A stretch of DNA of 64,000 nt from Planotetraspora thailandica (GCF_016863335.1 NZ_BOOR01000024.1:62001-126000), one strand, 5' to 3'. Shown: positions 24,387-37,888, counted from the first letter of the stretch. The notes: generated by a model from the letters alone, not told the origin. Made by a program: numbers and translations.

Positions 24387-26698
24387 GAGTTGCGTTCGTC
24401 CCGTCCGCTGCGGGTACGGCGACGCGGCCTCTCCGTGCGCTGCTGCGGCTCCTCCTCCTGCGGCGCCGCGGCGACCGCCGCGGGCTCGCTGTCGGCCTCG
24501 GCGCCGCCGGCGGCCTTCTCAGCCGCCTCCTTCTCCACGACCTCGACCGGCACCAGTGAGAGCTTGCCCCGCGAGTCGATCTCGGCGATCTCCACCTGGA
24601 TCTTCTCGCCGACGCTCATGACGTCCTCGACGTTCTCGATCCGCTTGCCGCCGTGCAGCTTGCGGATCTGGGAAACGTGCAGCAGGCCGTCCTTGCCGGG
24701 CAGCAGCGACACGAACGCGCCGAAGGCGGCGATCTTGACGACCGTGCCCAGGTAGCGCTCGCCGACCTCCGGCATGTGCGGGTTCGCGATGCCGTTGATC
24801 AGCGACCGGGCCGCCTCGGCGGACGGGCCGTCGGTGGCGCCGATGTAGATCGTGCCGTCGTCCTCGATCGTGATCTCGGCGCCGGTGTCGTCCTGGATCT
24901 GGTTGATCATCTTGCCCTTGGGGCCGATGACCTCGCCGATCTTGTCGACCGGGACCTTGATCGTGATGATGCGCGGAGCCGTCGGGTTCATCTCCGCCGG
25001 AGAGTCGATGGCCTCCTGCATCACATCCAGGATCGCCAGGCGGGCGCCCCGCGCCTGCCTGAGGGCGGCGGCCAGCGCGCTGGCCGGAATGCCGTCGAGC
25101 TTGGTGTCGAGCTGCAGCGCCGTGATGACGTCCTTGGTGCCGGCGACCTTGAAGTCCATGTCGCCCATGGCGTCCTCGGCGCCGAGGATGTCGGTCAGCG
25201 TGACGTACTCGTCGCCCTCGCTGATCAGGCCCATGGCAATGCCGGCCACCATCTCCTTGAGCGGCACGCCGGCGTCGAGCAGCGCCATCGTCGAGGCGCA
25301 GACCGAGCCCATCGAGGTCGAACCGTTCGAGCCCAGCGCCTCCGACACCTGCCGGATCGCGTACGGGAACTCCTCACGCGACGGCAGAACCGGGATGAGC
25401 GCCCGCTCGGCCAGCGCGCCGTGCCCGATCTCGCGCCGCTTCGGAGAGCCGACGCGGCCGACCTCACCGGTGGAGTAGGGCGGGAAGTTGTAGTTGTGCA
25501 TGTAGCGCTTGGTCCGCTCAGGGTTGAGCGTGTCGATCATCTGCTCCATGCGCAGCATGTTCAGCGTGGTGATGCCCAGGATCTGGGTCTCGCCCCGCTC
25601 GAAGAGCGCAGAGCCGTGCACCCGCGGCACCACGTGGACCTCGGCGTTGAGCTGCCGGATGTCCTTGGGGCCGCGGCCGTCGATGCGCACGCCCTCCTTG
25701 AGGACACGCTCGCGCATCAGCTTCTTGGTCAACGACCGGAACGCGGCGCCGACCTCCTTCTCCCGGCCCTCGAAGTCGGGGAGCAGCTTCTCGGCGGCCA
25801 ATGCCTTGACCCGCTCGATCTCGATCTCGCGCTCCTGCTTGCCCGCGATGGTCAGCGCCGAGCCCAGCTCGGTGTTGACGGCCGCGGTGACCGCCTCCAG
25901 GGCGTCGTCCTGGTAGTCGAGGAAGATCGGGTACTCCGCGGTCTCCTTGGCGGCGACCCCGGCGAGCTTGGCCTGCGCGTCGCAGAGCACCTTGATGAAC
26001 GGCTTGGCGGCCTCGAGGCCCTGGGCCACGGTCTCCTCGGTCGGCGCCACGGCGCCCTCGGCGACCAGCTTGAGCGTGTCACGGGTCGACTCGGCCTCGA
26101 CCATCATGATCGCGACGTCGCCGTCCGGCAGGACACGGCCGGCGACGACCATGTCGAACGTGGCGTTCTCCAGCTCGGTGTGGGTCGGGAACGCCACCCA
26201 CTGGCCCTCGATCAGGGCGACGCGCACGCCGCCGATCGGGCCGGAGAACGGCAGGCCCGCGAGCTGCGTGGACAGGCTGGCCGCGTTGATCGCGACCACG
26301 TCGTACAGGTGCTCCGGGTGCAGCGACATGACAGTCGCCACGACCTGGATCTCGTTGCGCAGGCCCTTGACGAACGACGGCCGCAGCGGCCGGTCGATCA
26401 GGCGGCAGGTGAGGATCGCGTCCTCCGACGGCCTGCCCTCCCGGCGGAAGAACGAGCCGGGGATCCGGCCCGCCGCGTACATCCGCTCCTCGACGTCGAC
26501 GGTGAGCGGGAAGAAGTCCAAGTTCTCCTTGGGATGCTTGGACGCTGTGGTGGCGGACAGGACCATCGTCTCGTCATCGAGATAGACGACGGCGCTTCCC
26601 GCCGCCTGCCGCGCGAGGCGACCGGTCTCGAACCGGATCGTGCGCGTGCCGAAGGGGCCGTTGTCGATCACGGCCTCCGTGCTGTGGACACCCTCCAC
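24383..26698 (-). CDS. pnp: Polyribonucleotide nucleotidyltransferase (PNPase)
   Basis: The 771-residue protein has two RNase PH domains, an all-helical linker, and C-terminal KH ([20 protein letters not shown]) and S1 ([29 protein letters not shown]) domains, then a charged tail. It degrades and, in actinobacteria, also polyadenylates RNA. GTG 26698 has GAAGGAGGTC four bases upstream, which decides the start. A 360-nt structured leader separates it from rpsO. Confidence 0.96.
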
Positions 26699-26992
26699 GG
26701 GGGACCTCCTTCTCGGGTCGGTCTCCCGCGTCCCTCTCTTGCCGGGCTCCCCGTTCAGGTGCAGTGCCGGTCTTCGATCGAAGCGCCCGGTCTCCTCTGT
26801 ACGGCTCGTGCCGTACCGACCGGGGGCCACTACCGAGGACCGGCCCTCTCACGCCGCGGGATCGCGCGTGCTGCTTGCTTGCGGACGCGGGGACTTGTCT
26901 GTCGGGTCGAGGGCCGTGGGGCCCTGTCTCCCTGTCGGCTATTCAGTTTGCTCGGCGCCCGGGCCGCTCGGTCGGCGGCTCACCGGGGCTAC

Positions 26993-27053
26993 CTCGTAAC
27001 AAGCCATTGTTGCCTGTTACGAGAAAGGAGCGGCGGAGGATCGCCGCTCCTTT
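26993..27053 (-). promoter_or_regulatory. Two consecutive hairpins in the rpsO-pnp spacer
   Basis: Stem 1, 12 bp perfect (AAAGGAGCGGCG 27024-27035 with CGCCGCTCCTTT 27042-27053), directly follows the rpsO stop. Stem 2, 9 bp perfect (CTCGTAACA 26993-27001 with TGTTACGAG 27015-27023), follows it. Stem 1 may attenuate rpsO transcription or be an RNase III site. Together they recall the processed leader that lets PNPase control its own mRNA in other bacteria. The remaining 290 nt to pnp hold no gene. Confidence 0.65.
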
Positions 27054-27060
27054 CCCCACG

Positions 27061-27330
27061 CTATCGGCGCAGGCCCAGCCGCTCGATCAGGGACCGGTAG
27101 CGGGTGATGTCCTTGGCCTGCAGGTACTTCAGCAGCCGGCGGCGGCGGCCCACCAGGAGGAGCAGTCCGCGGCGGCTGTGGTGGTCGTGCTTGTGGGTCT
27201 TGAGGTGCTCCGTGAGGTCGCTGATGCGCTTGCTCAGCAGCGCGATCTGGACCTCAGGGGACCCGGTGTCGCCCTCGCTGGTGCCGTATTCGGCGACGAT
27301 GGCCTTGGTTGTGGCGGTGTCGAGCGACAC
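27061..27330 (-). CDS. rpsO: Ribosomal protein S15
   Basis: The 89-residue protein is a full-length S15: [20 protein letters not shown]-like helix (here [14 protein letters not shown]), [25 protein letters not shown] and the C-terminal LIERLGLRR. It binds 16S rRNA early in 30S assembly. The GTG start has GAAGGAGA 5 nt upstream. It stands upstream of pnp, the usual bacterial pair. The 205-bp gap to ribF holds its promoter; I see no gene there. Confidence 0.97.
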   Translation of the reverse strand: MSLDTATTKAIVAEYGTSEGDTGSPEVQIALLSKRISDLTEHLKTHKHDHHSRRGLLLLVGRRRRLLKYLQAKDITRYRSLIERLGLRR

Positions 27331-27535
27331 TGCTTCTCCTTCGCGTGGGAAGGCACGCGGCGTGATTTCGAGCCCGCGAACGACCGTGCGTGCCTACAGT
27401 CGCCGTGACAGGCCAGCTCACAGATAATGAAACATCATCTGAACATGGCTGACATGCAAGGCTACCACCGCTGTTCAGCGCCCCGCACACTTCCGTTCGC
27501 GGAGGGTCCGCTGCGGCCTGATCGCCATGGCCCGA

Positions 27536-28501
27536 TCACGCTCCGGAGACGGCGTCTCCCGCGGTGACCCGCCGCGCCTGGTCCACGTCGGCGTGCATCT
27601 GCTCAATCAACGCCTCGATCGAGTCGAACCGGAGGGTGTCGCGGAGTCTCGCGACGAAGTCGACCGCCACGTGCGCGCCGTACAGATCGAGATCGTCGCG
27701 GTCCAGCGCGTACGCCTCAACCGTGCGCTCGACCCCGTCGAAGGTCGGATTGGTCCCGATGGAGATCGCCGCGGGCCATCTCTGCCCCTCGTACGGCGAG
27801 GGCGCCTGGGTGCACTGGAGCCACCCGGCGTAGACCCCGTCGGCCGGGATCGCGGTGTGCTGCGGCGATTCGATGTTGGCGGTCGGGAATCCGAGCGCCC
27901 GGCCGCGCTGGTGGCCCCTGACCACCACGCCCTCCACGCGGTGCGGGCGGCCGAGCGAGGCCGTCGCGGCCTCGACGTCGCCCGATGCCAGCAGTTCGCG
28001 GATCAAGGTCGACGAGATGGCCTCCGCGTTACGCACCAGAGATACGCCTTCCGTCACGTAATCGTATTTTTCGCCCAGCGTCCGCAATGTTTCGATGTCG
28101 CCGGAGGCCTTGTGGCCGAAGCGGAAGTTCTCCCCCACCACCACCCCCGCCGCATGCAGCCGGTCGACCAGCGCCGTCTGCACGAACTCGTCCGGGGACA
28201 TCCGGGAGAACTCCAGGGTGAACGGCAGCACGCACACGGCGTCCACCCCGAGCGCCGCCAGCAGCTCGGTGCGGCGGCGCGGCGTCGTGAGAAGCGGCGG
28301 ATGGCTGCCCGGCCGTACGACCTCATCGGGATGAGGGTCGAAGGTCACGGCGACCGCGGGATGCCCGAGATCCCGGGCCAGCTCCACCGCCTGGGCCACC
28401 ATCTTCTGATGACCGTGGTGCACACCGTCGAACACACCGATCGTGACGACGGACCTGCCCCAATCGTCGGGGACGTCCTCCAGCCCGTGCCAGCCCTGCA
28501 C
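27536..28501 (-). CDS. ribF: Bifunctional riboflavin kinase / FAD synthetase
   Basis: The 321-residue enzyme makes FMN and FAD. The N-terminal nucleotidyltransferase domain has GVFDGVHHGHQ (HxGH) and the C-terminal riboflavin kinase has GFPTANIESP and GTNPTFDG. GTG 28501 (VQGWHGLEDVPDDWGRS) follows GAGG at 5 nt. It lies after truB in the conserved order. Confidence 0.95.
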   Translation of the reverse strand: MQGWHGLEDVPDDWGRSVVTIGVFDGVHHGHQKMVAQAVELARDLGHPAVAVTFDPHPDEVVRPGSHPPLLTTPRRRTELLAALGVDAVCVLPFTLEFSRMSPDEFVQTALVDRLHAAGVVVGENFRFGHKASGDIETLRTLGEKYDYVTEGVSLVRNAEAISSTLIRELLASGDVEAATASLGRPHRVEGVVVRGHQRGRALGFPTANIESPQHTAIPADGVYAGWLQCTQAPSPYEGQRWPAAISIGTNPTFDGVERTVEAYALDRDDLDLYGAHVAVDFVARLRDTLRFDSIEALIEQMHADVDQARRVTAGDAVSGA

Positions 28502-28604
28502 CTCGACCTCGATTCCTGTACGGCTCGCGTCAATCCGGCCGTAGACAAGCCTGCCATGCCGCCCGTGGTTTCCGGGAACCAGCCCCTGGACAGGGTCGGC
28601 CGCC

Positions 28605-29504
28605 TCAGGAGACGAAGACCGCGAGCGGCCTGGCCGCGCCGCCCCGTTCCTCGACCAGTGCCAGCAGCGTGCCGTCGGGCGCGAAGACCCCCACCGGCCC
28701 GGGGCCGAGGCCCGCGGACGCGAGGCGGCCTCCGTGAGCGACCAGGCGGGCCTCCTCCTCCGTCACGTCCCTGCGGGGGAAGGCGGCCGCCACGGCCTCG
28801 GCCATCGGCAGGATCACGCATTCCTTGGCCAGGTCGTCGAGAGTCCTGGCCGACTCCAGGGCGTACGGTCCGACCCGGGTGCGGCGCAGACGGGTCAGGT
28901 GGCCGCCCACCCCGAGGGAGCCGCCGAGATCACGTGCGAGCGCGCGGATGTAGGTGCCGCTGGAGCACGTGATCGTGGCGTCGACGTCCACGGCCTGCCC
29001 TTCCCTGCGCAGGCCGGTCACCTCGAAGGCGTAGATCGTGACCGGACGGGCGGCGAGCTCGACCTCCTCACCCGCCCTGGCCCGCTTGTAGGCCCGCTCG
29101 CCGTTCACCTTGATGGCGCTGACCTGCGGAGGCACCTGCATGATCTCGCCGGTGAGCGCCTCGATCCCCCGGCGCACGTCCTGCTCCCCGACGTGATCGG
29201 CCGGGGTGACGGCGGTGACCTCCCCCTCGGCGTCGTCGGTGTTGGTGGAGACGCCCAGACGCATCGTGGCCTCGTAGACCTTCTCCGTGAGCGCCAGATG
29301 CCCGAGAAGGCGCGTGGCCTTCTCCACACCGACGACCAGCACCCCGGTCGCCATGGGGTCGAGCGTGCCCGCGTGGCCCACCTTGCGGGTGCCGGCGATG
29401 CCGCGCATCTTGCCGACCACGTCGTGGGACGTCCAGCCCGCCGGCTTGTCCACGATGATCAGCCCGCTGGGCGGGACGGGCCGGCGAGGCCTAGCCGTAC
29501 TCAT
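28605..29504 (-). CDS. truB: tRNA pseudouridine-55 synthase
   Basis: The 299-residue enzyme isomerises U55 in the T-loop of tRNA. The catalytic Asp lies in GHAGTLDPMATGVL, with the N-terminal LIIVDKPAGWTSHDVV and the later KVYEATMRLG, all typical of TruB. ATG 29504 lies inside the last mini-ORF of the 53-bp repeat array: the frame starting at ATG 29519 ends in a TAG that overlaps truB codons 4-5, so truB translation may depend on reinitiation. Confidence 0.95.
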   Translation of the reverse strand: MSTARPRRPVPPSGLIIVDKPAGWTSHDVVGKMRGIAGTRKVGHAGTLDPMATGVLVVGVEKATRLLGHLALTEKVYEATMRLGVSTNTDDAEGEVTAVTPADHVGEQDVRRGIEALTGEIMQVPPQVSAIKVNGERAYKRARAGEEVELAARPVTIYAFEVTGLRREGQAVDVDATITCSSGTYIRALARDLGGSLGVGGHLTRLRRTRVGPYALESARTLDDLAKECVILPMAEAVAAAFPRRDVTEEEARLVAHGGRLASAGLGPGPVGVFAPDGTLLALVEERGGAARPLAVFVS

Positions 29505-29519
29505 GAGACGTCCAATGCA

Positions 29520-29684
29520 TGGTCACGAAGGGAGAATACGCAGGTCATCGAGCACTTTCCGGAATTCGTGCATGATCACGAACTGCATTCGCGCAGCTCA
29601 ACACCATCGTGCGCGAACTTCTGCATGATCACGACCCGGGTCGGGCCAGGTCGGAGCGGTCGCGCGCGAACTTCTGCATGATCA
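29520..29684 (-). repeat. 53-bp repeat array B (4 units) inside the DHH-truB operon
   Basis: Cores occur at 29679, 29626 and 29573 (TGATCATG) and 29520 (degenerate, TGACCATG), with exact 53-bp period. Reading the minus strand, the DHH stop codon is itself the TGA of the first core. Units 1-3 are 16-codon frames ending in TGA: MQKFARDRSDLARPGS, MQKFAHDGVELRECSS and MHEFRKVLDDLRILPS. Each stop is followed by TC and the next ATG. The fourth, MHWTSHEYG, ends within truB. The array fills the whole 177-bp spacer. Confidence 0.9.
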
Positions 29685-30683
29685 CGGCGAGAGGAGGGAG
29701 CGAAGGGCGGTCATCGTCTCCTCGGGGGACACGTGGGAGGAGAATCCGGCGGCGCTCGGGTGCCCGCCGCCGCCGAGGGCGGTGCAGGCCCGGCCCACGT
29801 CGACGGCGCCCTTGGACCGCGTCGAGACGTTCCACACGCCGTCGTCGGCCTCCTTGAGCACGACGGCCACATCGGCCTCGTCGACCCGGCGCACGACGTC
29901 GATCACGCCCTCCACCTCGTCGTACGGCAGGCCGTGCGCGGCACGGTCGGCCCTGGTCACGAAGGTCCACACGATCCCGTGCCCCCCGGCCTGCCCGGGC
30001 TCGAGCACGACGCGGTCCAAAGCGGCGCCGAGGACGCGCAGATAGGCGAAGGGCGAGCGGTCCCACAACTCCCGGGCGATCTCATCCGTGCGGAGCCCTG
30101 AGGCGACCAGGCGGCCGGCCATGGCGTGCGCCGCAGGAGTGGTCCCCGAGTAGCGGAAGGATCCGGTGTCGGTCACCAGCCCCGTGTACAGGCAGGTGGC
30201 GACGTCCCCGTCGATCTCCAGCCCGAGGCGGTGGATGAGCTCCTCGACGAGCATCGTGGTCGCGGCGGCCGACGGGTCCACCAGGTTCACCGATCCGAAG
30301 CCCGGGTTGGACACGTGGTGATCGACGACGATCAGTTCGCCGGCCTTGCCCGCGTTGGGGACGAGCAGGCCCAGCCTGTCCATGGTCGACGCGTCAAAGG
30401 TGATCATCAGGGCCGGCTCGGCCGGGTACGCCTGCGGCTCCACCAGAAGCTCCTGGCCGGGCAGGAACCCGAGCAGTCGCGGGACGGTGAGATTCCTGTC
30501 GCCGAACGAGGCGACCACCTCTACCCCGGCCCGCCGCAGGGCGAGCCCGAAGCCCAGCATCGATCCGAGCGCGTCCCCGTCAGGCGACACGTGGCAGGCG
30601 AGCGCGACGGAGCCCGCGCCGCGGACCAGATCGGCGGCCCGCTGCCAGTCCGCCTCGGCGACGGCCGTGCCTGACGTGGTCAC
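29682..30683 (-). CDS. DHH-family phosphoesterase, NrnA-like oligoribonuclease/pAp phosphatase
   Basis: The 333-residue protein has DHH motifs [11 protein letters not shown] (N-terminal), FDAST, VDHHVSN (the DHH) and the DHHA1 glycine motif [12 protein letters not shown]. NrnA-type enzymes degrade very short RNAs and 3'-phosphoadenosine 5'-phosphate. GTG 30683 overlaps the rbfA stop. Its own TGA is the first base triplet of repeat array B. Position after rbfA is conserved in actinobacteria. Confidence 0.9.
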   Translation of the reverse strand: MTTSGTAVAEADWQRAADLVRGAGSVALACHVSPDGDALGSMLGFGLALRRAGVEVVASFGDRNLTVPRLLGFLPGQELLVEPQAYPAEPALMITFDASTMDRLGLLVPNAGKAGELIVVDHHVSNPGFGSVNLVDPSAAATTMLVEELIHRLGLEIDGDVATCLYTGLVTDTGSFRYSGTTPAAHAMAGRLVASGLRTDEIARELWDRSPFAYLRVLGAALDRVVLEPGQAGGHGIVWTFVTRADRAAHGLPYDEVEGVIDVVRRVDEADVAVVLKEADDGVWNVSTRSKGAVDVGRACTALGGGGHPSAAGFSSHVSPEETMTALRSLLSP

Positions 30684-31162
30684 GTCGCGCGGTGCCCCGC
30701 CCGGTCGGAGACCTCGTTCTCGTTCTCGTCGTCGGCGTCGTCCGCCTCGTCGTTGAAGCGGTAGGGATCGGCGTCGCCGGCGAACTCGGCGCCATCGGCC
30801 TGTTTGGCGATCTCCTCGTCCCTGGCCTTCGCCGCGGCGAACAGGTCGTCGAGGTGCCGCGCGCTGTCGGGCAGGGGGTCGTGGACGAAGGTGAGCGTCG
30901 GGGTGTGCCGCAGACCGGTCTGGCGGCCCACCTCCGACCGGATGATCCCCTTGGCGCTCTCCAGCGCCGCGGCGGTTCCGGCCCGGTCGACCTCCGAACC
31001 GAAGACCGTGTAGTAGACCGTCGCAGCACCCAGGTCCGCGGTGATCCTGGCGTCTGTCACCGTGACGAATCCCAGCCGCGGATCCTTGATCCGCCGCTCG
31101 AGCATCTCGGCGACGACCTGCTGGATTCGGTCGGCCAGCTTACTGGCGCGCGCTGCGTCCAT
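30680..31162 (-). CDS. rbfA: Ribosome-binding factor A
   Basis: The protein has about 160 residues with the type II KH-like core ([35 protein letters not shown]) and an acidic, low-complexity C-terminal tail of about 40 residues ([10 protein letters not shown]). It matures the 5' end of 16S rRNA in 30S assembly. ATG 31162 has GAGGGAG at 7 nt; GTG 31168 two codons upstream is too close to it. It is coupled by overlap to the DHH gene. Confidence 0.93.
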   Translation of the reverse strand: MDAARASKLADRIQQVVAEMLERRIKDPRLGFVTVTDARITADLGAATVYYTVFGSEVDRAGTAAALESAKGIIRSEVGRQTGLRHTPTLTFVHDPLPDSARHLDDLFAAAKARDEEIAKQADGAEFAGDADPYRFNDEADDADDENENEVSDRAGHRAT

Positions 31163-31211
31163 GCTCACGCTCCCTCGTTCGACGTACGGCTTGACGCGGC
31201 GGCCGTCCGGT

Positions 31212-31511
31212 CTATTCCTCGTGCTCGTTGAAGACCCGCTGCCGTGCCGACAGCAGCTCGATCTCCGGGTGGTAGGCGACCACGCGCTCGCACGCGTCGA
31301 GCACCTCGTCGCAGTTGGCGGCGGACGCGGAGACGACGGCCACGCCGATCTCCGCTCGCCGGTGGAGGTCCAGGTGGCCGGTCTCGGCGACGGCCACGGC
31401 GGGGAACCGCCGCGTTATCTCCGCGATGAGCGGCCGGACCACGGAGCGCTTCTCCTTCAGCGAGTGCACGTCGCCGAGAAGGATGTCCAATGTAAGAGCA
31501 CCGACATACAT
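31212..31511 (-). CDS. ylxP: YlxP-like DUF503 protein
   Basis: The 99-residue protein matches DUF503: [22 protein letters not shown] at the start and [20 protein letters not shown] in the centre. Members lie between infB and rbfA in most Gram-positives and are thought to take part in ribosome assembly. The order here is the standard one. Confidence 0.9.
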   Translation of the reverse strand: MYVGALTLDILLGDVHSLKEKRSVVRPLIAEITRRFPAVAVAETGHLDLHRRAEIGVAVVSASAANCDEVLDACERVVAYHPEIELLSARQRVFNEHEE

Positions 31512-31536
31512 GGGTACGTCGCCACGGGCAGGACGG

Positions 31537-31568
31537 TTCGGCCGCCGCCCCGGAGGGCGGCGGCCGAA
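31537..31568 (-). terminator. Hairpin between infB and ylxP
   Basis: A perfect 14-bp stem (31537-31550 with 31555-31568) closes a 4-nt loop 4 bp after the infB stop. No U-tract follows. It probably reduces read-through into ylxP-rbfA or protects the infB 3' end. Confidence 0.7.
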
Positions 31569-31572
31569 GTCG

Positions 31573-34713
<3,141 letters not shown>

Positions 34714-34910
34714 TGCACTCCCTAACTCGGCCCGGGAGGCTCGCAGTGCCGCCGGACCGTCGCTACCTGGACATACTCATCGCCGCGTGCTCATCAGGCG
34801 CTCATAGCAATCTGACTCCGCCCATCAACTCGGCGTCCCTTACATGACAGTTCTTCGTGCCTCGACCCCAGGCCGAATACAGGGGCCAGCGGTAACCATT
34901 CACCCGGCGC

Positions 34911-35204
34911 TTACCCGGAGTCAAGCCCCTCAAGGTGAGCTCGCAGATATGCCGCGTCAAGCGCTCCCTGCGCGCGGAACGCGCGAGAGAACGCCCGGCG
35001 ACGTTCGGCAAGCTCCAGACAGCCCAAAGCGGGGTGCAGTGAAGCACCGCGCCCTGGGAGCCGTCCTCGTAGGTCGGGGACGATCACGCCCTCGATCACT
35101 ACCAGGCGAAGCAACTCGGACTTTACCGTGCGAACCCGGCAGCCCACACACGTTCGTAGCGGGGCAGCTAGGTCACCGGAATCAAGCTTACCTTGCCGAC
35201 GCAT
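34911..35204 (-). CDS. ylxR: YlxR-like DUF448 protein
   Basis: The 97-residue protein shows the DUF448 signature RTCVGCRVR near residue 18 and GRGASLHP, with a C-terminal [11 protein letters not shown]. YlxR binds nucleic acid or nucleoid proteins and always lies between nusA and infB. ATG 35204 would overlap the nusA end by 17 bp; no later start keeps the RTCVGC motif, so it is accepted. The 197-bp spacer to infB holds no gene. Confidence 0.85.
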   Translation of the reverse strand: MRRQGKLDSGDLAAPLRTCVGCRVRTVKSELLRLVVIEGVIVPDLRGRLPGRGASLHPALGCLELAERRRAFSRAFRAQGALDAAYLRAHLEGLDSG

Positions 35205-36189
35205 CAGCGGGATCGGCCGGTACCTCCTGAGCGTCCGACCGAATGTCGATGCGCCATCCGGTCAGGCGCGCGGCAAGGCGGGCGTTCTGCCCTTCCTTTC
35301 CGATCGCCAGCGACAGCTGGTAATCGGGTACCGTCACCCGCGCCACCCGGCCGTCGAGATCGAGAACCTCAACCCGGGAAACACGCGCCGGAGACAGGGC
35401 ATTCCCCACGAACTCCGCCGGATCGTCCGACCAGTCGATGATGTCGATCTTCTCACCGTGCAGCTCGGTCATGACGTTCCGTACGCGGGACCCCATCGGC
35501 CCGATGCAGGCGCCCTTGGCGTTGACGCCGGGCTTCCTGGACCTCACAGCGATCTTCGTACGGTGGCCCGCCTCACGCGCGATGGCCGCGATCTCCACGG
35601 TGCCGTCGGCGATCTCCGGGACCTCCAGCGCGAACAACTTCTTCACCAGGTTCGGGTGGGTGCGCGACAGCGTCACGGAGGGACCCTTGGGCCCCTTCTT
35701 CACCTGCACGACATAGCAGCGCAGGCGCTCGCCGTGCACGTACTCCTCGCCGGGAACCTGCTCGTTGTGCGGCAGGATCGCCTCGATCTTGCCGAGGTCG
35801 ACCAGCACGACCCGCGGGTCCTTGCCCTGCTGGATGATGCCTGCGACCAGTTCGCCCTCACGGCTGGCGAACTCGCCGAAGTTGATCTCGTCCTCCGCGT
35901 CGCGAAGCTGCTGGAGGATGACCTGCTTGGCCGTCGTGGCCGCGATCCGGCTGAAGTTGCCAGGGGTGTCGTCGTACTCCCTGACGACCTCGCCGCTCTC
36001 GCCGAGTTCCGCCGCCCAGATGCTCACATGCCCAGAAACCCGGTCGAGCTCGGCGCGTGCCTTCTGCGCCGCGCCCTCCGTGCGGAAGTAAGCGATCAGC
36101 AATGCGTCCTCGATCGCCTTGACGACCAGGTCGAAGGAGATGTCCTTTTCCCGCTCCAGGCTGCGCAGGACGCTCATGTCAATGTCCAC
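35188..36189 (-). CDS. nusA: Transcription termination/antitermination factor NusA
   Basis: The 333-residue protein has the N-terminal RNA-polymerase-binding domain, an S1 domain ([22 protein letters not shown]) and two KH domains ([18 protein letters not shown] and [19 protein letters not shown]). It lacks the C-terminal acidic repeats, the usual actinobacterial form. GTG 36189 follows GGGGGAG at 4 nt; an internal ATG four codons later is the alternative. Confidence 0.95.
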   Translation of the reverse strand: MDIDMSVLRSLEREKDISFDLVVKAIEDALLIAYFRTEGAAQKARAELDRVSGHVSIWAAELGESGEVVREYDDTPGNFSRIAATTAKQVILQQLRDAEDEINFGEFASREGELVAGIIQQGKDPRVVLVDLGKIEAILPHNEQVPGEEYVHGERLRCYVVQVKKGPKGPSVTLSRTHPNLVKKLFALEVPEIADGTVEIAAIAREAGHRTKIAVRSRKPGVNAKGACIGPMGSRVRNVMTELHGEKIDIIDWSDDPAEFVGNALSPARVSRVEVLDLDGRVARVTVPDYQLSLAIGKEGQNARLAARLTGWRIDIRSDAQEVPADPADASAR

Positions 36190-36199
36190 AAGGCTCCCC

Positions 36200-36706
36200 C
36201 TAGCCCTCGTCGTCTACATCGTCTGTGTCGCCGTCGCCGAACTCGTCGCCGGCGTCCGGCCGGTTGAACTCGATCTGGACCCTGCCCCGGACCAGCTCGT
36301 CGAATCCGAGGCGGCGCGTGCCGTCGAGCACGACGCCGGAGTCGTCGACGTCACCGATCCGGCCCTCGGCCGAGGTTCCGTCCTTCAGGTCCGCCTTGAC
36401 CAGACGGCCCGTGGCGCGGCGCCAGTGGCGGGGCTCGGTGAGCGGCCGGTCGACTCCCGGGGAGGTGACCTCCAGCACGTACGGCCCCGCGCCGAGGGTG
36501 TCGGCGGCGTCGAGCTCCTTGGAGATCGACAGGCTGACCTCCGCCACATCGTCGAGGCTCACCCCGCCGTCCCGGTCGACGATCACCCGGACCAGACTCC
36601 TTTTGCCGGCAGGCGTGACCGTCACGTCTTCGAGATCGAATCCGTCGGCGGCGACCACCGGGGCCAGCAGCTCCACCAGTTGGTCGCGCCGAGCGCCGTT
36701 GCCCAT
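36200..36706 (-). CDS. rimP: Ribosome maturation factor RimP
   Basis: The 168-residue protein has the RimP N-domain ([23 protein letters not shown]) with [10 protein letters not shown] and the Sm-like C-domain, then an acidic tail ([15 protein letters not shown]). It is needed for 30S maturation. GGAGG 5 nt before the ATG fixes the start. It heads the nusA operon, 10 bp upstream of nusA. Confidence 0.95.
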   Translation of the reverse strand: MGNGARRDQLVELLAPVVAADGFDLEDVTVTPAGKRSLVRVIVDRDGGVSLDDVAEVSLSISKELDAADTLGAGPYVLEVTSPGVDRPLTEPRHWRRATGRLVKADLKDGTSAEGRIGDVDDSGVVLDGTRRLGFDELVRGRVQIEFNRPDAGDEFGDGDTDDVDDEG

Positions 36707-36885
36707 TCCGACCTCCAGTTTGCGCGTGTGACTCGCCGATGTGCCAACAGCCTATCGGGGCCGCGGGACGAAAAGAGCGCCACACCCGGCGGCGACCGAC
36801 ACGAGAACGACCATCCGTACGAAGCGGTGACTACTGGGCGTTGAGCCGTACGATCTATGACGTGGAGCACACGAGCGGGAGACCC

Positions 36886-37356
36886 GTGACGCGGCGCGCT
36901 CTGCTGGGGACGGCCATGGCCGGGCTGATCGTGTCGGGCTGCACGTCCCGCTCGGAGGAGCCCGCCGCCCCCCGGCCCAAGGATCCCCAGGTCGTGCTGC
37001 TGACGTCCCTGATCGAGGCGAAGGAGCAGATGATCGCGCTCTACGACAGGGGGGCGCTCGCCGGGGCGGATCTCGCCACCGCGCTCGGTCCTTTCAAGCA
37101 GCGCCACGCCGCCCACCTCGCGGCCTTCAAGAAGCTGATGCCTCCCGGCGAGAGCTCGTCGCCGTCACCCTCGCCGACGGCCTCGGCGGCGGCCTCCCCC
37201 GTCTCGCTCGCGAAGCTGCGCGACGCTGAACGCCGGGCGGCGGCCGGGCGGGCCAAGCAGATGGCCCACGCCTCCCCCGCGCTCGCCCAGCTGCTCGCCA
37301 GCGTCGGAGCGTGCGAGGCCGTACACGCGATGGCTCTGGGGGTTCTGCGTGGCTGA
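36886..37356 (+). CDS. Lipoprotein of the ferritin-like DUF4439 gene pair
   Basis: The 156-residue protein starts with TRRALLGTAMAGLIVSGC, a lipoprotein signal with the lipidated Cys at 19; the Arg pair may direct it to the Tat path. GTG 36886 has GGGAGA upstream. A Ser/Pro-rich linker (about 85-105) joins two helical stretches (EAKEQMIALYDRGAL and ACEAVHAMALGVL), which resemble half of a ferritin-like bundle. It overlaps the next gene by 8 bp. The function is unknown; the pair is common between rimP and proS in actinobacteria. Confidence 0.7.
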   Translation: MTRRALLGTAMAGLIVSGCTSRSEEPAAPRPKDPQVVLLTSLIEAKEQMIALYDRGALAGADLATALGPFKQRHAAHLAAFKKLMPPGESSSPSPSPTASAAASPVSLAKLRDAERRAAAGRAKQMAHASPALAQLLASVGACEAVHAMALGVLRG

Positions 37357-37888
37357 CCCCCTCGCCAAGGCGCTGGCCGCCGAGCACGCCGCGGTGTACG
37401 CCTACGGCGTGATCGGCGCGAAGACGACGGGCAAGCTGCGCGTCAAGGCCACGACGTCGTTCGACGCGCATCGGGCCAGGCGCGACCAGCTGCGCGCACT
37501 GATCGTCCAGCAGGGCGGCAGGCCGGCCGAGCCTGCCCCGACCTATCAGCTGCCGTTCGTGGTGGCGACCCCCTCCGACGCCGTCCGCCTCGCCGTACTC
37601 GTCGAGCAGCGGCTCGTCACCGCCTATCTCGAGCTGGCGGCCGACGAGGACGCCTCCGTCCGCCGCGTCGCCGCATTGGCCGCCCAGGAGTGCGCCACCC
37701 GCGGGTACGGCTGGCGGCCCGAGGCAGTGGCCTTCCCCGGCATGCCCGGACAGACGGCCGCGTCCGCGCCCACAGACGCGGGCGCGGACGCGAGTGAGGA
37801 CGCTGACGCCGGGGACGGCGTCGCGGAGACCACGGGAGTCACCGAGACGCCGGTTCCCCTGGAGGGAGCGTCCGCCGGGGCCGAGTGA
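37349..37888 (+). CDS. Ferritin-like DUF4439 protein
   Basis: The 179-residue protein is helical, with LAAEHAAVYAYGVIGAK, FDAHRARRDQLRALI and LVEQRLVTAYLELAA. The E-x-x-H type positions fit a DUF4439 ferritin-like fold, and an acidic/alanine tail (about 135-179) is disordered. GTG 37349 overlaps the lipoprotein stop. With no export signal of its own it may form the cytosolic or membrane-proximal partner. A redox or iron role is inferred from the fold only. Confidence 0.75.
   Translation: MADPLAKALAAEHAAVYAYGVIGAKTTGKLRVKATTSFDAHRARRDQLRALIVQQGGRPAEPAPTYQLPFVVATPSDAVRLAVLVEQRLVTAYLELAADEDASVRRVAALAAQECATRGYGWRPEAVAFPGMPGQTAASAPTDAGADASEDADAGDGVAETTGVTETPVPLEGASAGAE

Noticed and set aside
24653-27100. 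815-codon plus-strand ORF opposite pnp
   Set aside because: Antisense shadow; PNPase domains are intact on the minus strand.
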